The notes below the pieces were generated by a model. The model was not told the origin of the DNA and searched no databases. It worked only from the letters and a program-made list of their open reading frames with translations. Positions 10,330-17,977 of a stretch of 64,000 nucleotides of DNA are shown one piece after another. Both the position numbers and the translations under genes were made by a program. Every line of letters begins with the position of its first letter. The first letter of the stretch is position 1. Source of the DNA: Parahoeflea alexandrii (lineage in GTDB: Bacteria; Pseudomonadota; Alphaproteobacteria; Rhizobiales; Rhizobiaceae); NCBI RefSeq assembly GCF_024105735.1, contig NZ_JAAAML010000003.1, forward strand, positions 434,001 to 498,000. The letters are read 5' to 3'.

Positions 10330-11112
10330 ATGAATGGTAAGATAGTTTCGCTTTCGAGCTTCCCGATCAAGGGATTGAGCCCGCAGGCACACCAGAGCGC
10401 GCCGCTGAAGACCGGCGACGGCTTTCCCGGCGACCGCCTGTTCGGATTTGCCAAAGCCAGCAGCGGCTTCGATCCGGCCGACCCGAAACCTCTGCCCAAG
10501 CACAATTTCATCGTGCTGTTGCAGCATGCAAGGCTTGCCGGCCTTGAAACCGGCTTCGATCCCGAGAGCCGCGTCCTGACCATCCGGACGAAGGACGCGG
10601 CGGACATGCGGTTCGACATGAACACGCAGGAGGGCGCCGACGGCGCGAGCGAATTTCTCACCAGGCTGCTCGGCCTGAAAGAGCAGGAAGTCCCGTTCTT
10701 TGCGTCTGCGTTTCCGCACCGTTTTACCGATGCCTCGGTCGCTTCCACCACCTTGATGAACGCCATCTCCTTCATCAATCTCGATTCCGTGCGCGCCTTC
10801 GAGAGTGAGATCGGGCGCGAGGTCGATGCAAGGCGGTTCCGCGGCAACATCGTCTTTGACGGTTGGCCGGCCTTCAGCGAGCTCGATCTCGTCGGGCGCC
10901 ATTTCCGGGTGGGGGAGGTGAGCTTCAACATCCTGCACCGGACCCAGCGCTGCCTTGCCACCGAGGTCAATCCCGACACCGCGGAACGCGACATGAAGCT
11001 GCCCAACCTGTTGAAGAAGGCCTATGGCCATTTCGACATGGGGATCTATGCCGAGGTGCTCAACGACGGCGTGATCTCGGTCGGGGACGAGGTCGTTCTG
11101 ATTGACGCTTAG
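10330..11112 (+). CDS. MOSC domain protein
   Basis: This 260-aa protein has an N-terminal beta-barrel-like region (KIVSLSSFPIKGLSPQ) and a C-terminal MOSC domain with the molybdenum-cofactor-type cysteine motif RCLATEVNPDT. MOSC proteins handle sulfurated molybdenum cofactor or act as small reductases such as YiiM and mARC. It has a GAAGGA ribosome-binding site. Together with the flavin and NAD(P) proteins upstream it suggests a redox or detoxification gene set, with nitro or N-oxide compounds as possible substrates (inference). Confidence 0.85.
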   Translation: MNGKIVSLSSFPIKGLSPQAHQSAPLKTGDGFPGDRLFGFAKASSGFDPADPKPLPKHNFIVLLQHARLAGLETGFDPESRVLTIRTKDAADMRFDMNTQEGADGASEFLTRLLGLKEQEVPFFASAFPHRFTDASVASTTLMNAISFINLDSVRAFESEIGREVDARRFRGNIVFDGWPAFSELDLVGRHFRVGEVSFNILHRTQRCLATEVNPDTAERDMKLPNLLKKAYGHFDMGIYAEVLNDGVISVGDEVVLIDA

Positions 11113-11236
11113 TCTCCGGCGTCAACGGCTTTCATGGTAAGAAACCATTCAGGATCAATGGGTTGATCCATTCTGGTGAATCGCTTTGAAAGCTGCCTGA
11201 ATCAATCTTTCAACATGACGTTCAGCACGCCCAGTC

Positions 11237-12394
11237 TCAGCCGGCCTTGCGCGAGGTGGAAACCCGGTGACGCACGTCGCGTGGCGAAATCCGCCGGTCG
11301 CTGTCCTGCCGCACCGGCTTGCCGTCGGCGAGCGCCGGCACATGCGCGGCGGCGCCATTGGTGTAGCTGTCGGCACGCTGCCAGGCCTGAAGCCGCGCGG
11401 CGCAGCTGTCGCTGTCGAGTTCCTCGATCAGGTCGGTCGCCAGCGTATGCTTGACGGACGGCTTGGCCAGGTGCGGAAAGAAACTCTCGAGTGCCGATTT
11501 GATGGTGCTCTCGGGCGCACCCAGACCGATCAGGGCGGTTGCCAGCTGCCGGCCCGACAGGTCCATCATGATGCGCTCGGCAAGTGCATAGCTCGCGCCC
11601 ATGGCGTCCGCCAGTGAAGTGGCGAACCAGCTCTCCTGATCGGTGACAGCATGACGGGCGAGCTGCGCCAGCCGCACATCGCCGACCCGGCGCCGTGCCG
11701 CAGCCGATGTGACGGCGGCATCCTGCTTGGTTCTGCCGGGCGCCAGCGCATCGCTTGCGAGCGGCTTGCGCGGGCTTGTCGGCCGGTTCAGCGGCGATTT
11801 CGGGGTTGGGCTTGCTGCTGCCACCATGGCCTTGAGCTGCGCCCGGAGTTTCTCGCTGGGGTCGAGCGGCGGCGCATCGACCGTCGGCCTGGTGTTGGGA
11901 GCCGAACCGCTCTCCGGCTCGCGCACTGCTAAAGAAGCCGGATCCGGGATCAGGCCGCGCAGCACCAGGAGCCCGTCCACCGACGGATCCTTCAGTTCCT
12001 GCAACTTGGCAATGGCTTTGGGTGAAAGATCCGAGCGCCGCGCGGCGGCCCGCGCATGCGGCGCGCCATGGCGCATCACCGCCCGGGTCAGGGCGTTTTC
12101 GTTGAGGAGTGGGTAATGCACGATGAAGGGTGCTGCAATCGCGATCGGCTCGTTGATCAGCATCTCCGCCACGTCCTCGGGAACCCGCGACAGGCGCGAC
12201 AGCGTTGCCGACGCAGTGCGGCGGGTGTCCAGGCCTGCTTCCCGGTAGAGCGGCATGAAGAGGCGGGAAAACCGGGCCAGATCCTGGCGCGAGGGATGGT
12301 CGAGGCACTCAAGACCGCTGATGGCGGCCATCAGCACCGCATCCTTGCGGCGGACACCATCGGGTCGTTCGAGATCGCGGAAATTGTCTGACAC
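11237..12394 (-). CDS. DUF2336 domain protein
   Basis: This is a 385-aa protein of the alphaproteobacterial DUF2336 family. Its N-terminal half looks like helical repeats (FSRLFMPLYREAGLDTRRTASATLSRL, then EMLINEPIAIAAPFIVHYPLLNENAL). A Pro/Ser-rich linker and a second helical half follow. GTG 12394 is chosen as start because AAGG lies seven bases upstream; GTG 12400 would be only one base from it. Members are thought to have a regulatory or receiver-like role, but none is established here. It is monocistronic, with a 107-base divergent gap to the next gene. Confidence 0.78.
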   Translation of the reverse strand: MSDNFRDLERPDGVRRKDAVLMAAISGLECLDHPSRQDLARFSRLFMPLYREAGLDTRRTASATLSRLSRVPEDVAEMLINEPIAIAAPFIVHYPLLNENALTRAVMRHGAPHARAAARRSDLSPKAIAKLQELKDPSVDGLLVLRGLIPDPASLAVREPESGSAPNTRPTVDAPPLDPSEKLRAQLKAMVAAASPTPKSPLNRPTSPRKPLASDALAPGRTKQDAAVTSAAARRRVGDVRLAQLARHAVTDQESWFATSLADAMGASYALAERIMMDLSGRQLATALIGLGAPESTIKSALESFFPHLAKPSVKHTLATDLIEELDSDSCAARLQAWQRADSYTNGAAAHVPALADGKPVRQDSDRRISPRDVRHRVSTSRKAG

Positions 12395-12501
12395 GGGCAC
12401 ACCTTACTCAAACGCAACAACACACTTGCCGCAATTTATACCTAAACCGTTAGCGAGCTGTTAACCAAGTAATGGCTTGATGCAATTTAGCAAGGAGAAG
12501 A

Positions 12502-12777
12502 ATGTCGAGCGTATTTCCTGTTCCACCGAGTTGGAGTCCAGAAATGACGACAATATTGACCTTCGATCAGTCGCGATGCCGCAAGGCAAATCCCGCCCGG
12601 TCCACAAGTAAAGCGGGCGCGGATACAGCTCAGGTTCTGTTGTTCACCGGCGTGCGCCGCGAACCGCTGTCTGCGATGGCGGCGCTGCCCGCACCCGCGG
12701 GTCACGAACCGATGTTTGACGACACTGCGCCCGACAAGCCGACAGGCAAGAAAAGGCGGCGCGGCAAGACGGGTTGA
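12502..12777 (+). CDS. Conserved small basic protein, unknown function
   Basis: This 91-aa protein has two possible starts. ATG 12502 has AAGGAG four bases upstream; ATG 12544 has GGAG seven bases upstream and would begin MTTILTFDQSRCRK. The core ADTAQVLLFTGVRREPL resembles small Rhizobiales proteins with an ILFTGVRYER-type motif. The C-terminus is strongly basic (TGKKRRRGKTG), hinting at nucleic-acid binding (inference). It is not otherwise recognised. Confidence 0.55.
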   Translation: MSSVFPVPPSWSPEMTTILTFDQSRCRKANPARSTSKAGADTAQVLLFTGVRREPLSAMAALPAPAGHEPMFDDTAPDKPTGKKRRRGKTG

Positions 12778-12902
12778 GAAGCGGCTGTTTCTGGTCCAGG
12801 GCGGGAGACGCCCAAGGAGACGGCCTCACTCCCTTGAGGAGCGGCCCTTAGGGGGGAGCGGCTACAGTTTGCAGCCAGCAACGCGGTCAATCGCAACGCC
12901 TC

Positions 12903-13514
12903 TCATCTTGACGCGATTCCGGCTGCTGCACCGGTCATCAATCCAGCGCTGAGGCGGTTGGTCAGACGCATCGCCCTCGGGCTCCTGAGAAGCGTCCGGG
13001 CGCGTGCGGCAAGCGCCACCCAGGCAAGATCGATTGCCACCAGCACCGCCAGCATGGTTGCCACCAGTTCGCCCCACCCAGTCAGCGTAAGCCGCGTCAG
13101 GTCGATGATCGAGGGCAGCAGCGCCATGTAGAACATCATGATCTTCGGATTGCCCAGCGTCACCGCCAGACCGGTCGCAAACAATCGCAGGGCCGAACCG
13201 CGTTCCGGCATGGCTTCCTCTCCCACGGCCACTGGCGCGATCCACATTTTCCAGGCCAGATAGAGCAGATAAGCTACCCCCAGCCATTTGATGGCGACGA
13301 ACAGGAGGTGAAAACTCTGTGCCAATGAGGCGAGGCCGAACACGGCAAGCGTCAGCCAGACCGCTTCACCGATCCACATCGCGGCCAGAAAGGGCAGCAC
13401 ATCTCCGGCCCCGCGTGAAATTACCCGGGCCACGAGCGCGGCAATGCTCGGCCCCGGTGAACCGGCCGCGACCAGAAGCGCGCCTGCGAAGATGAACAAG
13501 GCCGGCAGTTCCAT
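12903..13514 (-). CDS. LysE/RhtB-family amino-acid or metabolite exporter
   Basis: This is a 203-aa inner-membrane protein with about six hydrophobic segments. It carries the N-terminal family signature SPGPSIAALVARVISRGAG and the LGNPKIMMFYMALLP segment. LysE/RhtB transporters export amino acids or related small molecules by proton exchange; the substrate cannot be read from sequence. The start at 13514 (MELPALFIF) has a GAGGG site five bases upstream and is preferred over an in-frame ATG at 13547. No obvious partner regulator is adjacent. Confidence 0.87.
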   Translation of the reverse strand: MELPALFIFAGALLVAAGSPGPSIAALVARVISRGAGDVLPFLAAMWIGEAVWLTLAVFGLASLAQSFHLLFVAIKWLGVAYLLYLAWKMWIAPVAVGEEAMPERGSALRLFATGLAVTLGNPKIMMFYMALLPSIIDLTRLTLTGWGELVATMLAVLVAIDLAWVALAARARTLLRSPRAMRLTNRLSAGLMTGAAAGIASR

Positions 13515-13664
13515 AAAGCCCTCTTTTCCGGGGATGATTATTGCCATTCACTCGGCGACATCAAGCCTGGAATGCCTGCCCTTGCTTGCCGCATGGCTCG
13601 ATGCCAGTCCACGGAACTCGCTCAACCGCAGTGTGGATGGCCATCAGCTGCCGGTTGGGCGCAG

Positions 13665-14939
13665 CTACTTCAGCTTGTGCATCGCCAGCATCTTCATGAT
13701 CGCGCTTTCGTAATAGGTCTCGGTGATGCCCTTGCGGACCTTGCGCAGGAAATATTTCTCAAACGCCACCTTGGCGAGATGCACCCACATGCCTTCGGAC
13801 GCCCAGTTGACGTTGCGCGGCGGGTTCTGCGGCTGTGCCAGGAAGGCCACGCCACGGTCGCCGAAATCGGCCAGGCAGAAGGCGTTCCATGTGGCCTCGT
13901 CGCGTGCCTCGCGTCCCTCGAGCAGCGCCTTGATGTTCCTGGCCGTTGCCAGAACCATGCTCTCGATCATGTAGCCGGTCTTCGGCACGCCGGTGGGCAC
14001 CGGGGTCTTTTCCAAGGGCGCAATGGCGATTGCCACGCCGATGCCGAAAATGTTGGGATATTTCGGGTTGCGCTGGTGCTTGTCGACAATGATGAAGCCA
14101 CGCGGATTGACCAGCCCCTCGATGTCACGCACCGCGCCGATGCCGCGGAAGGCCGGCAGCATCATCGAATACTTGAAATCGAGCGCGTGCTTGGTCTTCT
14201 CGGTCCCGTCGTCATTGAGTTCGGATACCGTCATGGTGCCGGCCTCGACCTTTTCCACCTTGGCATTGGTGATCCAGCGCACGCTGCGCTGGCGCATCTC
14301 GTGCTCGAGCATGCCCTTGGTGTCGCCGACACCGCCAAGGCCGAGATGGCCGACATAGGGTTCGGCGGTGACGAAAATCATTGGCACCCGGTCGCGGATC
14401 TTGCGGTTGCGCAGTTCCTTGTCGAGGATCATGGCGTATTCATAGGCCGGGCCGTAACACGACGCGCCCTGGGCCGCGCCGACGATGATCGGGCCGGGAT
14501 CGGCACAGAAGGCTTCGAAGGCGACATTGGCGCGGGTGGCGTGATCGACGGTGCAGACCGACTGGGTGTGGCCGTCGGGACCGAGTCCCTCGACCTCGTC
14601 GAAGGCCAGTTCCGGACCGGTGGCGATCACCAGGTAGTCGTAACCGACCGAGCTGCCGTCCTCCATCTCGATCCGGTTGTCCTCGGGGTGCAGCTTCTTC
14701 GCCGAGGCCTGCACGAAGTCGATGCCGTGCTTTTTCATCAGCGGCGCCAGCTCGATCGTGATGTCGCCCTTTTCCCGCCAGCCGACTCCGACCCACGGGT
14801 TGGAGGGGGTGAACTGGAAACTCTCGGTCTTGTTGACGAGAATGATCCGGTGGTTCTTTCCAAGCTCGGCCTTCAAGTCGAAGACCATGGAGATGCCGCC
14901 AAGACCGGCGCCGAGGACAACAATATCAGCTTTTGTCAT
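13665..14939 (-). CDS. sqr: Type I sulfide:quinone oxidoreductase
   Basis: This 424-aa FAD enzyme oxidises sulfide and passes electrons to the membrane quinone pool. It has the N-terminal dinucleotide fold VVLGAGLGGISMVFDL. All three redox cysteines of characterised type I enzymes appear: Cys129 in SVCTVDHA, Cys161 in GASCYGPAYE and Cys355 in WNAFCLADFGDRG. They match Cys128/160/356 of the Acidithiobacillus ferrooxidans enzyme as I remember it. TPVPTGVPKTGYMIESM and the C-terminal WVHLAKVAFEKYF membrane-association segment are also typical. It is monocistronic behind a 15-bp dyad. It may detoxify sulfide or support energy gain from it. Confidence 0.9.
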   Translation of the reverse strand: MTKADIVVLGAGLGGISMVFDLKAELGKNHRIILVNKTESFQFTPSNPWVGVGWREKGDITIELAPLMKKHGIDFVQASAKKLHPEDNRIEMEDGSSVGYDYLVIATGPELAFDEVEGLGPDGHTQSVCTVDHATRANVAFEAFCADPGPIIVGAAQGASCYGPAYEYAMILDKELRNRKIRDRVPMIFVTAEPYVGHLGLGGVGDTKGMLEHEMRQRSVRWITNAKVEKVEAGTMTVSELNDDGTEKTKHALDFKYSMMLPAFRGIGAVRDIEGLVNPRGFIIVDKHQRNPKYPNIFGIGVAIAIAPLEKTPVPTGVPKTGYMIESMVLATARNIKALLEGREARDEATWNAFCLADFGDRGVAFLAQPQNPPRNVNWASEGMWVHLAKVAFEKYFLRKVRKGITETYYESAIMKMLAMHKLK

Positions 14940-14964
14940 GTGCTTGGTCTCCCTTGGCCCGGAT

Positions 14965-15002
14965 CGACCACGTATATAAATTTTCTCTTATATACGTGGT
15001 CG
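14965..15002. promoter_or_regulatory. 15-bp perfect inverted repeat upstream of sqr (candidate operator)
   Basis: CGACCACGTATATAA at 14965-14979 is mirrored exactly by TTATATACGTGGTCG at 14988-15002, with eight bases between. It lies 26 bases before the sqr start codon. No T tract follows on either strand, so it is unlikely to be a terminator. An AT-rich dyad here would suit a repressor of the sulfide-sensing ArsR type (BigR/SqrR), but no such regulator is in the window. The dyad is seen directly; the regulator is inference. Confidence 0.6.
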
Positions 15003-15043
15003 TGCGGCAAACCGCATTGATTGTTGTCAATGGCGCGCAAGGG

Positions 15044-15532
15044 TCAGCGGATGCGAAGCAGCCCGGCTCCGGCAAGCAGCACCGCAAGGCCGCTCGCCAC
15101 GGTTCTGATCTGGTTCCAGAACTGCCAGCGTCCGGAGTAATCCTGCCAGATCCTGTTGGCGGTTTCTGTTGCTTCCGGCACGATGACGGCTGCAAGCGCC
15201 TCGTTCATCGGCACATTGAACAGGACGGTCACGCCGAAGCCACCCAGCAGATACACGCCCGCCGCAAGGCCGAAGCAGGTGGCAGCACCGCGCTGATGGT
15301 CTCGAAACAGCAGGCCCGAGGTCAGCGCCAGCACCACCGGGGTGAGAAAGAAGGCGGGAAAGAACACCGCGTTGCGTACCGAGGCGTTCATTGCCTGCAT
15401 GGCCTGGATGGCGACCGCCGGATCGGCGGCATCAAGCCCCCACATGGTGGAGCAGACCCAGGCATAGAAGAAGCCGAAGATCGCGGCACTGAGCAGGAGC
15501 GAGAGGAGGGGGGCGAGCCGCGTCGAAATCAT
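15044..15532 (-). CDS. DUF1772 (anthrone oxygenase-like) membrane protein
   Basis: This is a 162-aa protein with four hydrophobic segments (LLSLLLSAAIFGFFYAWV, FFPAFFLTPVVLALTSG, a glycine-rich YLLGGFGVTVLFN, and a C-terminal AVLLAGAGLL). The motif VPMNEALA after the third segment is typical of DUF1772/anthrone-oxygenase-like proteins. It overlaps the upstream membrane protein gene by four bases (ATGA), so both are translated together. The two are divergent from the TetR gene at 16006. The reaction, if any, is unknown. Confidence 0.8.
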   Translation of the reverse strand: MISTRLAPLLSLLLSAAIFGFFYAWVCSTMWGLDAADPAVAIQAMQAMNASVRNAVFFPAFFLTPVVLALTSGLLFRDHQRGAATCFGLAAGVYLLGGFGVTVLFNVPMNEALAAVIVPEATETANRIWQDYSGRWQFWNQIRTVASGLAVLLAGAGLLRIR

Positions 15533-15918
15533 GCCTGTTCCTCCTGAGCCACGGTTGCCGTGCGGGTGCCCAGGAACGCGGTCCACAGCAGCGTTAGACA
15601 GGCCAGCTGACCGGAGATCACCGCAGGCCAGATCAGCCCGAACTGGGCATCGAAGTATTTCTGCGGGCCGAAGGAGATCAGCGCCAGCAGCGCGGCGAGC
15701 AGTCCCAGGATCCGGCCGGGCCTTGTCACTCCGCTTCCCAGCAGGATGGCAGCCATGGCCGCGGCCATGGACGCGCCGAGCAGTGGCGCGATGCCGAACA
15801 ACGGTGTTGCGGCCGGCGGATGCGGCGGAATGCCGGCATAGAGTGCGCCAAGCATGACGGCCTGAAGGATGATCAGGACCGCAAGCGCGGCGCTGGAGGT
15901 CTGATTGGGATGGGGCAT
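15529..15918 (-). CDS. Small membrane protein of the TetR-linked pair
   Basis: This 129-aa protein has four predicted membrane segments (ALAVLIILQAVMLGALYAG; APLLGASMAAAMAAILLG; ILGLLAALLALI; VISGQLACLTLLWTAFL). I do not recognise a named family. It is translationally coupled to the DUF1772 gene and divergent from a TetR regulator, so it is probably part of a small inducible membrane module. Confidence 0.65.
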   Translation of the reverse strand: MPHPNQTSSAALAVLIILQAVMLGALYAGIPPHPPAATPLFGIAPLLGASMAAAMAAILLGSGVTRPGRILGLLAALLALISFGPQKYFDAQFGLIWPAVISGQLACLTLLWTAFLGTRTATVAQEEQA

Positions 15919-15934
15919 GGGGTGTCTCCATAAG

Positions 15935-15978
15935 CGTAATTAAGTGTACGGTTGCAGATATCCGTAATTTGAATTACG
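15935..15978. promoter_or_regulatory. Candidate TetR operator with two related copies
   Basis: CGTAATT-TG-AATTACG at 15963-15978 is a 7-bp inverted repeat. A degenerate copy, CGTAATTAAGTGTACG, is at 15935-15950, 28 bases away. Both lie in the 87-base gap between the divergent TetR and membrane-protein genes. Position and symmetry fit autoregulation by the TetR protein (inference). Confidence 0.55.
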
Positions 15979-16005
15979 TTTTGTGTCAACCAGTGGAGAC
16001 TGCTG

Positions 16006-16602
16006 ATGCGTGATGAAAACAAGGCCGCCCGCCAGGAGAAGATCGAGGAGGCGGCCTATGCGGTGCTTGAAGCCAAGGGCTATGCCGGAACATCGATGCT
16101 GGCGATCGCCCGGGCGGCGCGCGCCTCCAATGAGACCTTGTACAACTGGTATGGCGACAAGACCGGCCTGTTCAAGGCGCTGGTCGTGCGCAATGCCGAA
16201 GAGGTCAGGACATTGTTGCAGGAGGGGCTGGACAGTGACGCCAGCCCGTTGGAGATCCTGCAGGCGCTGGGCCCGCGGCTGCTGGCCCTGCTCGTCAGCC
16301 CCCGCGCCATCCAGCTCAACCGCGCCGCCGCCGCTGATCCGACCGGTGAACTCGGTGCAGTCATCTCCGAGCGGGGCAGGGAAACCGTCGGCCCGCTGAT
16401 CGGCGCGGTGATGGAACGTGCCCGAAAGGACGGCGCGCTCAGGTTCGACGACACCGGCGCGGCCGTCGGCCTCTATCTCAACCTGCTGGTGGGCGATCTG
16501 CAGATCCGCCGCGTCATCGGCCGCGAGCCTCCGCTCGACGAAGATGCGATCAATTCCCGCGCCGCCCAGGCCTACGAGCGCTTCCTCCGGCTTGTCGCTT
16601 AG
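16006..16602 (+). CDS. TetR-family transcriptional repressor
   Basis: This 198-aa regulator has an N-terminal TetR helix-turn-helix (AAYAVLEAKGYAGTSMLAIARAARASNETLYNWYGDKTGLF). Its C-terminal ligand domain resembles the AefR/TetR_C type found near efflux genes. GGAG lies seven bases before ATG 16006. It is divergent from the two-gene membrane operon ending at 15044 and probably represses it, through the dyads at 15935-15978. No known efflux pump is adjacent. Confidence 0.9.
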   Translation: MRDENKAARQEKIEEAAYAVLEAKGYAGTSMLAIARAARASNETLYNWYGDKTGLFKALVVRNAEEVRTLLQEGLDSDASPLEILQALGPRLLALLVSPRAIQLNRAAAADPTGELGAVISERGRETVGPLIGAVMERARKDGALRFDDTGAAVGLYLNLLVGDLQIRRVIGREPPLDEDAINSRAAQAYERFLRLVA

Positions 16603-16693
16603 GCAAAAGCTGTGGGGCGGTCATTTCCGCATTGGCATGGGAGCTTTGAGCCCCCTTCGGCGCAAGGCCGTGCCGCGGGCGGCAGAGGTCCTC

Positions 16694-17248
16694 TCAGGCC
16701 GGGTCGATGGTAATGCCGGTGCAGCTCGCTTCCGCCAGGAATGCCCGTGCCGCCGGCCTCTGGCTCGGCGTCGGGGCGATCGCGCGCAACACCACATAGC
16801 CCTGCGGCTGGCTCAATTCCACCAGCACCGCGCGCTCGAGCGCGCGCGGCATGAACCGCCGCAATTGCAGCATCTGCGCCGGCGTGACGAAAGCGATGTT
16901 GACCCCGGTACCGATCGCCGAACGGTCATTCATCGAATAGGTTTCATCCGAAGCCGTGTCATAGGCCGCAACCGTCCAGATCGGCACATCGCCCGAAGCC
17001 AGGATCCGCACCGGGCCGTTGGAGATGTCGAAATGGCACACGGCGCTGCGGATATGGGGATCCTCGTTGTAGAGCCTTGTGATGTTGGGCTCGTTGGCGA
17101 GCGAGTAGAACCGGTTTTCCGCCCCCAGCGCCTCGACCCGGGTCCAGGCGTCCTTGCCGGTCCACATCGGCAGCGCCAGGATGATGACGATGTGAATGAA
17201 CGCCGCGCCGACCAGACCGATCGCGATGGCCAGCAGGGCACTACGCAT
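16694..17248 (-). CDS. DUF1254-like membrane-anchored protein
   Basis: This is a 184-aa protein with one N-terminal membrane segment (LLAIAIGLVGAAFIHIVIILALPMW) and a periplasmic domain resembling the N-terminal DUF1254 part of larger DUF1254/DUF1214 proteins. The motif DPHIRSAVCHFDISNGPVRI is conserved in the rhizobial form. ATG 17248 is used; ATG 17260 is possible. It overlaps the DUF1214 gene, so the two halves of what is one protein elsewhere are encoded as a coupled pair. Function unknown; envelope location inferred. Confidence 0.72.
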   Translation of the reverse strand: MRSALLAIAIGLVGAAFIHIVIILALPMWTGKDAWTRVEALGAENRFYSLANEPNITRLYNEDPHIRSAVCHFDISNGPVRILASGDVPIWTVAAYDTASDETYSMNDRSAIGTGVNIAFVTPAQMLQLRRFMPRALERAVLVELSQPQGYVVLRAIAPTPSQRPAARAFLAEASCTGITIDPA

Positions 17249-17828
17249 CGCGGCACCCAATCTTTTCGATTTTCGGCATATCGAGTTCGACCATGCTGAC
17301 CGAAGCGGCGGTCGGCGTGTCGATCAGCGTCAGCACGAAGCTGACAGTGTCGGGGGCATCCAACCAGATCCAGTTTCCGGCCTGTGGCGCGGCACTGAGC
17401 CGGATGCGGAAGGTGCCGTCGATGTTGCGCAACGTTGTCCAGGAATTGAGGCTGACCGGAACCCGCTCCGGCGCGTCAAGCGGCTCGCCGCCCGCCTCGG
17501 CCACCCGCAGCGTCCAGAATCTTGACGGCGGCGTCGACCCGGAGATCTCGTAGCTGCACTGCCCCGAAAGCGCCGCTCCGGTCTCGTCGCTTCGTGCGGT
17601 GAACACCAGCCCTTCGGCACGGCCGAGCAGAATGCGGCCGTCCCCGGCGCGGTGCGCCTTTGCGAAGGGATCGGCGCTTGCGGTCTGCAGGTCGGGATAG
17701 GCGCTCCATGAACCGAGCCGGATCGCACCGAAGCCGGATGTCGCGGTCAGCATCCACGACGCCGACCATGCGCCACCGGCAAACGCGATCGCCAGTGTCA
17801 GAGCAACCAGGGCAGGCAGGCGAAACAC
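17241..17828 (-). CDS. DUF1214-like exported protein
   Basis: This is a 195-aa protein with an N-terminal hydrophobic signal or anchor (LPALVALTLAIAFAGGAW) and a beta-rich DUF1214 domain (RILLGRAEGLVFTARSDETG; a C-terminal IWLDAPDTVSFVLTLIDTP). It starts at GTG 17828 with AAGGAAA about ten bases upstream. It is first in a coupled pair with the DUF1254-like gene and lies downstream of PBP1A on the same strand. The pair probably acts at the envelope; the activity is unknown. Confidence 0.75.
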   Translation of the reverse strand: MFRLPALVALTLAIAFAGGAWSASWMLTATSGFGAIRLGSWSAYPDLQTASADPFAKAHRAGDGRILLGRAEGLVFTARSDETGAALSGQCSYEISGSTPPSRFWTLRVAEAGGEPLDAPERVPVSLNSWTTLRNIDGTFRIRLSAAPQAGNWIWLDAPDTVSFVLTLIDTPTAASVSMVELDMPKIEKIGCRDA

Positions 17829-17977
17829 GTGGCGGGGTTTCCTTCGTCAAACCGGGCGTCAGATCAGGCGCGCAAACAGCGCCGCGCGTGTCGAAAAAGC
17901 ACAATCCCGCGCCAAGTACCAGCCATCCCCTTTGAAAAGATAGGGATATGCACCATTGCCGGTCATCACTGGGGTCT

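Noticed and set aside
9529-11031. 500-codon minus-strand frame across the NmrA-like and MOSC genes
   Set aside because: It crosses two well-supported genes and a spacer and shows no protein-like motifs.
13665-14939. Suspected loss of a catalytic cysteine in Sqr (FGIGVAIAIAP segment)
   Set aside because: On comparison with remembered type I enzymes the third cysteine lies later, in WNAFCLADFGDRG, and is present.
14965-15002. Terminator for the DUF1772 gene
   Set aside because: The dyad is perfect, but no T tract follows on the minus strand and it is AT-rich in its inner half, more like an operator.
13572-15020. 482-codon plus-strand frame across the sqr gene
   Set aside because: sqr has all three catalytic cysteines on the minus strand; the plus frame is a composition shadow.
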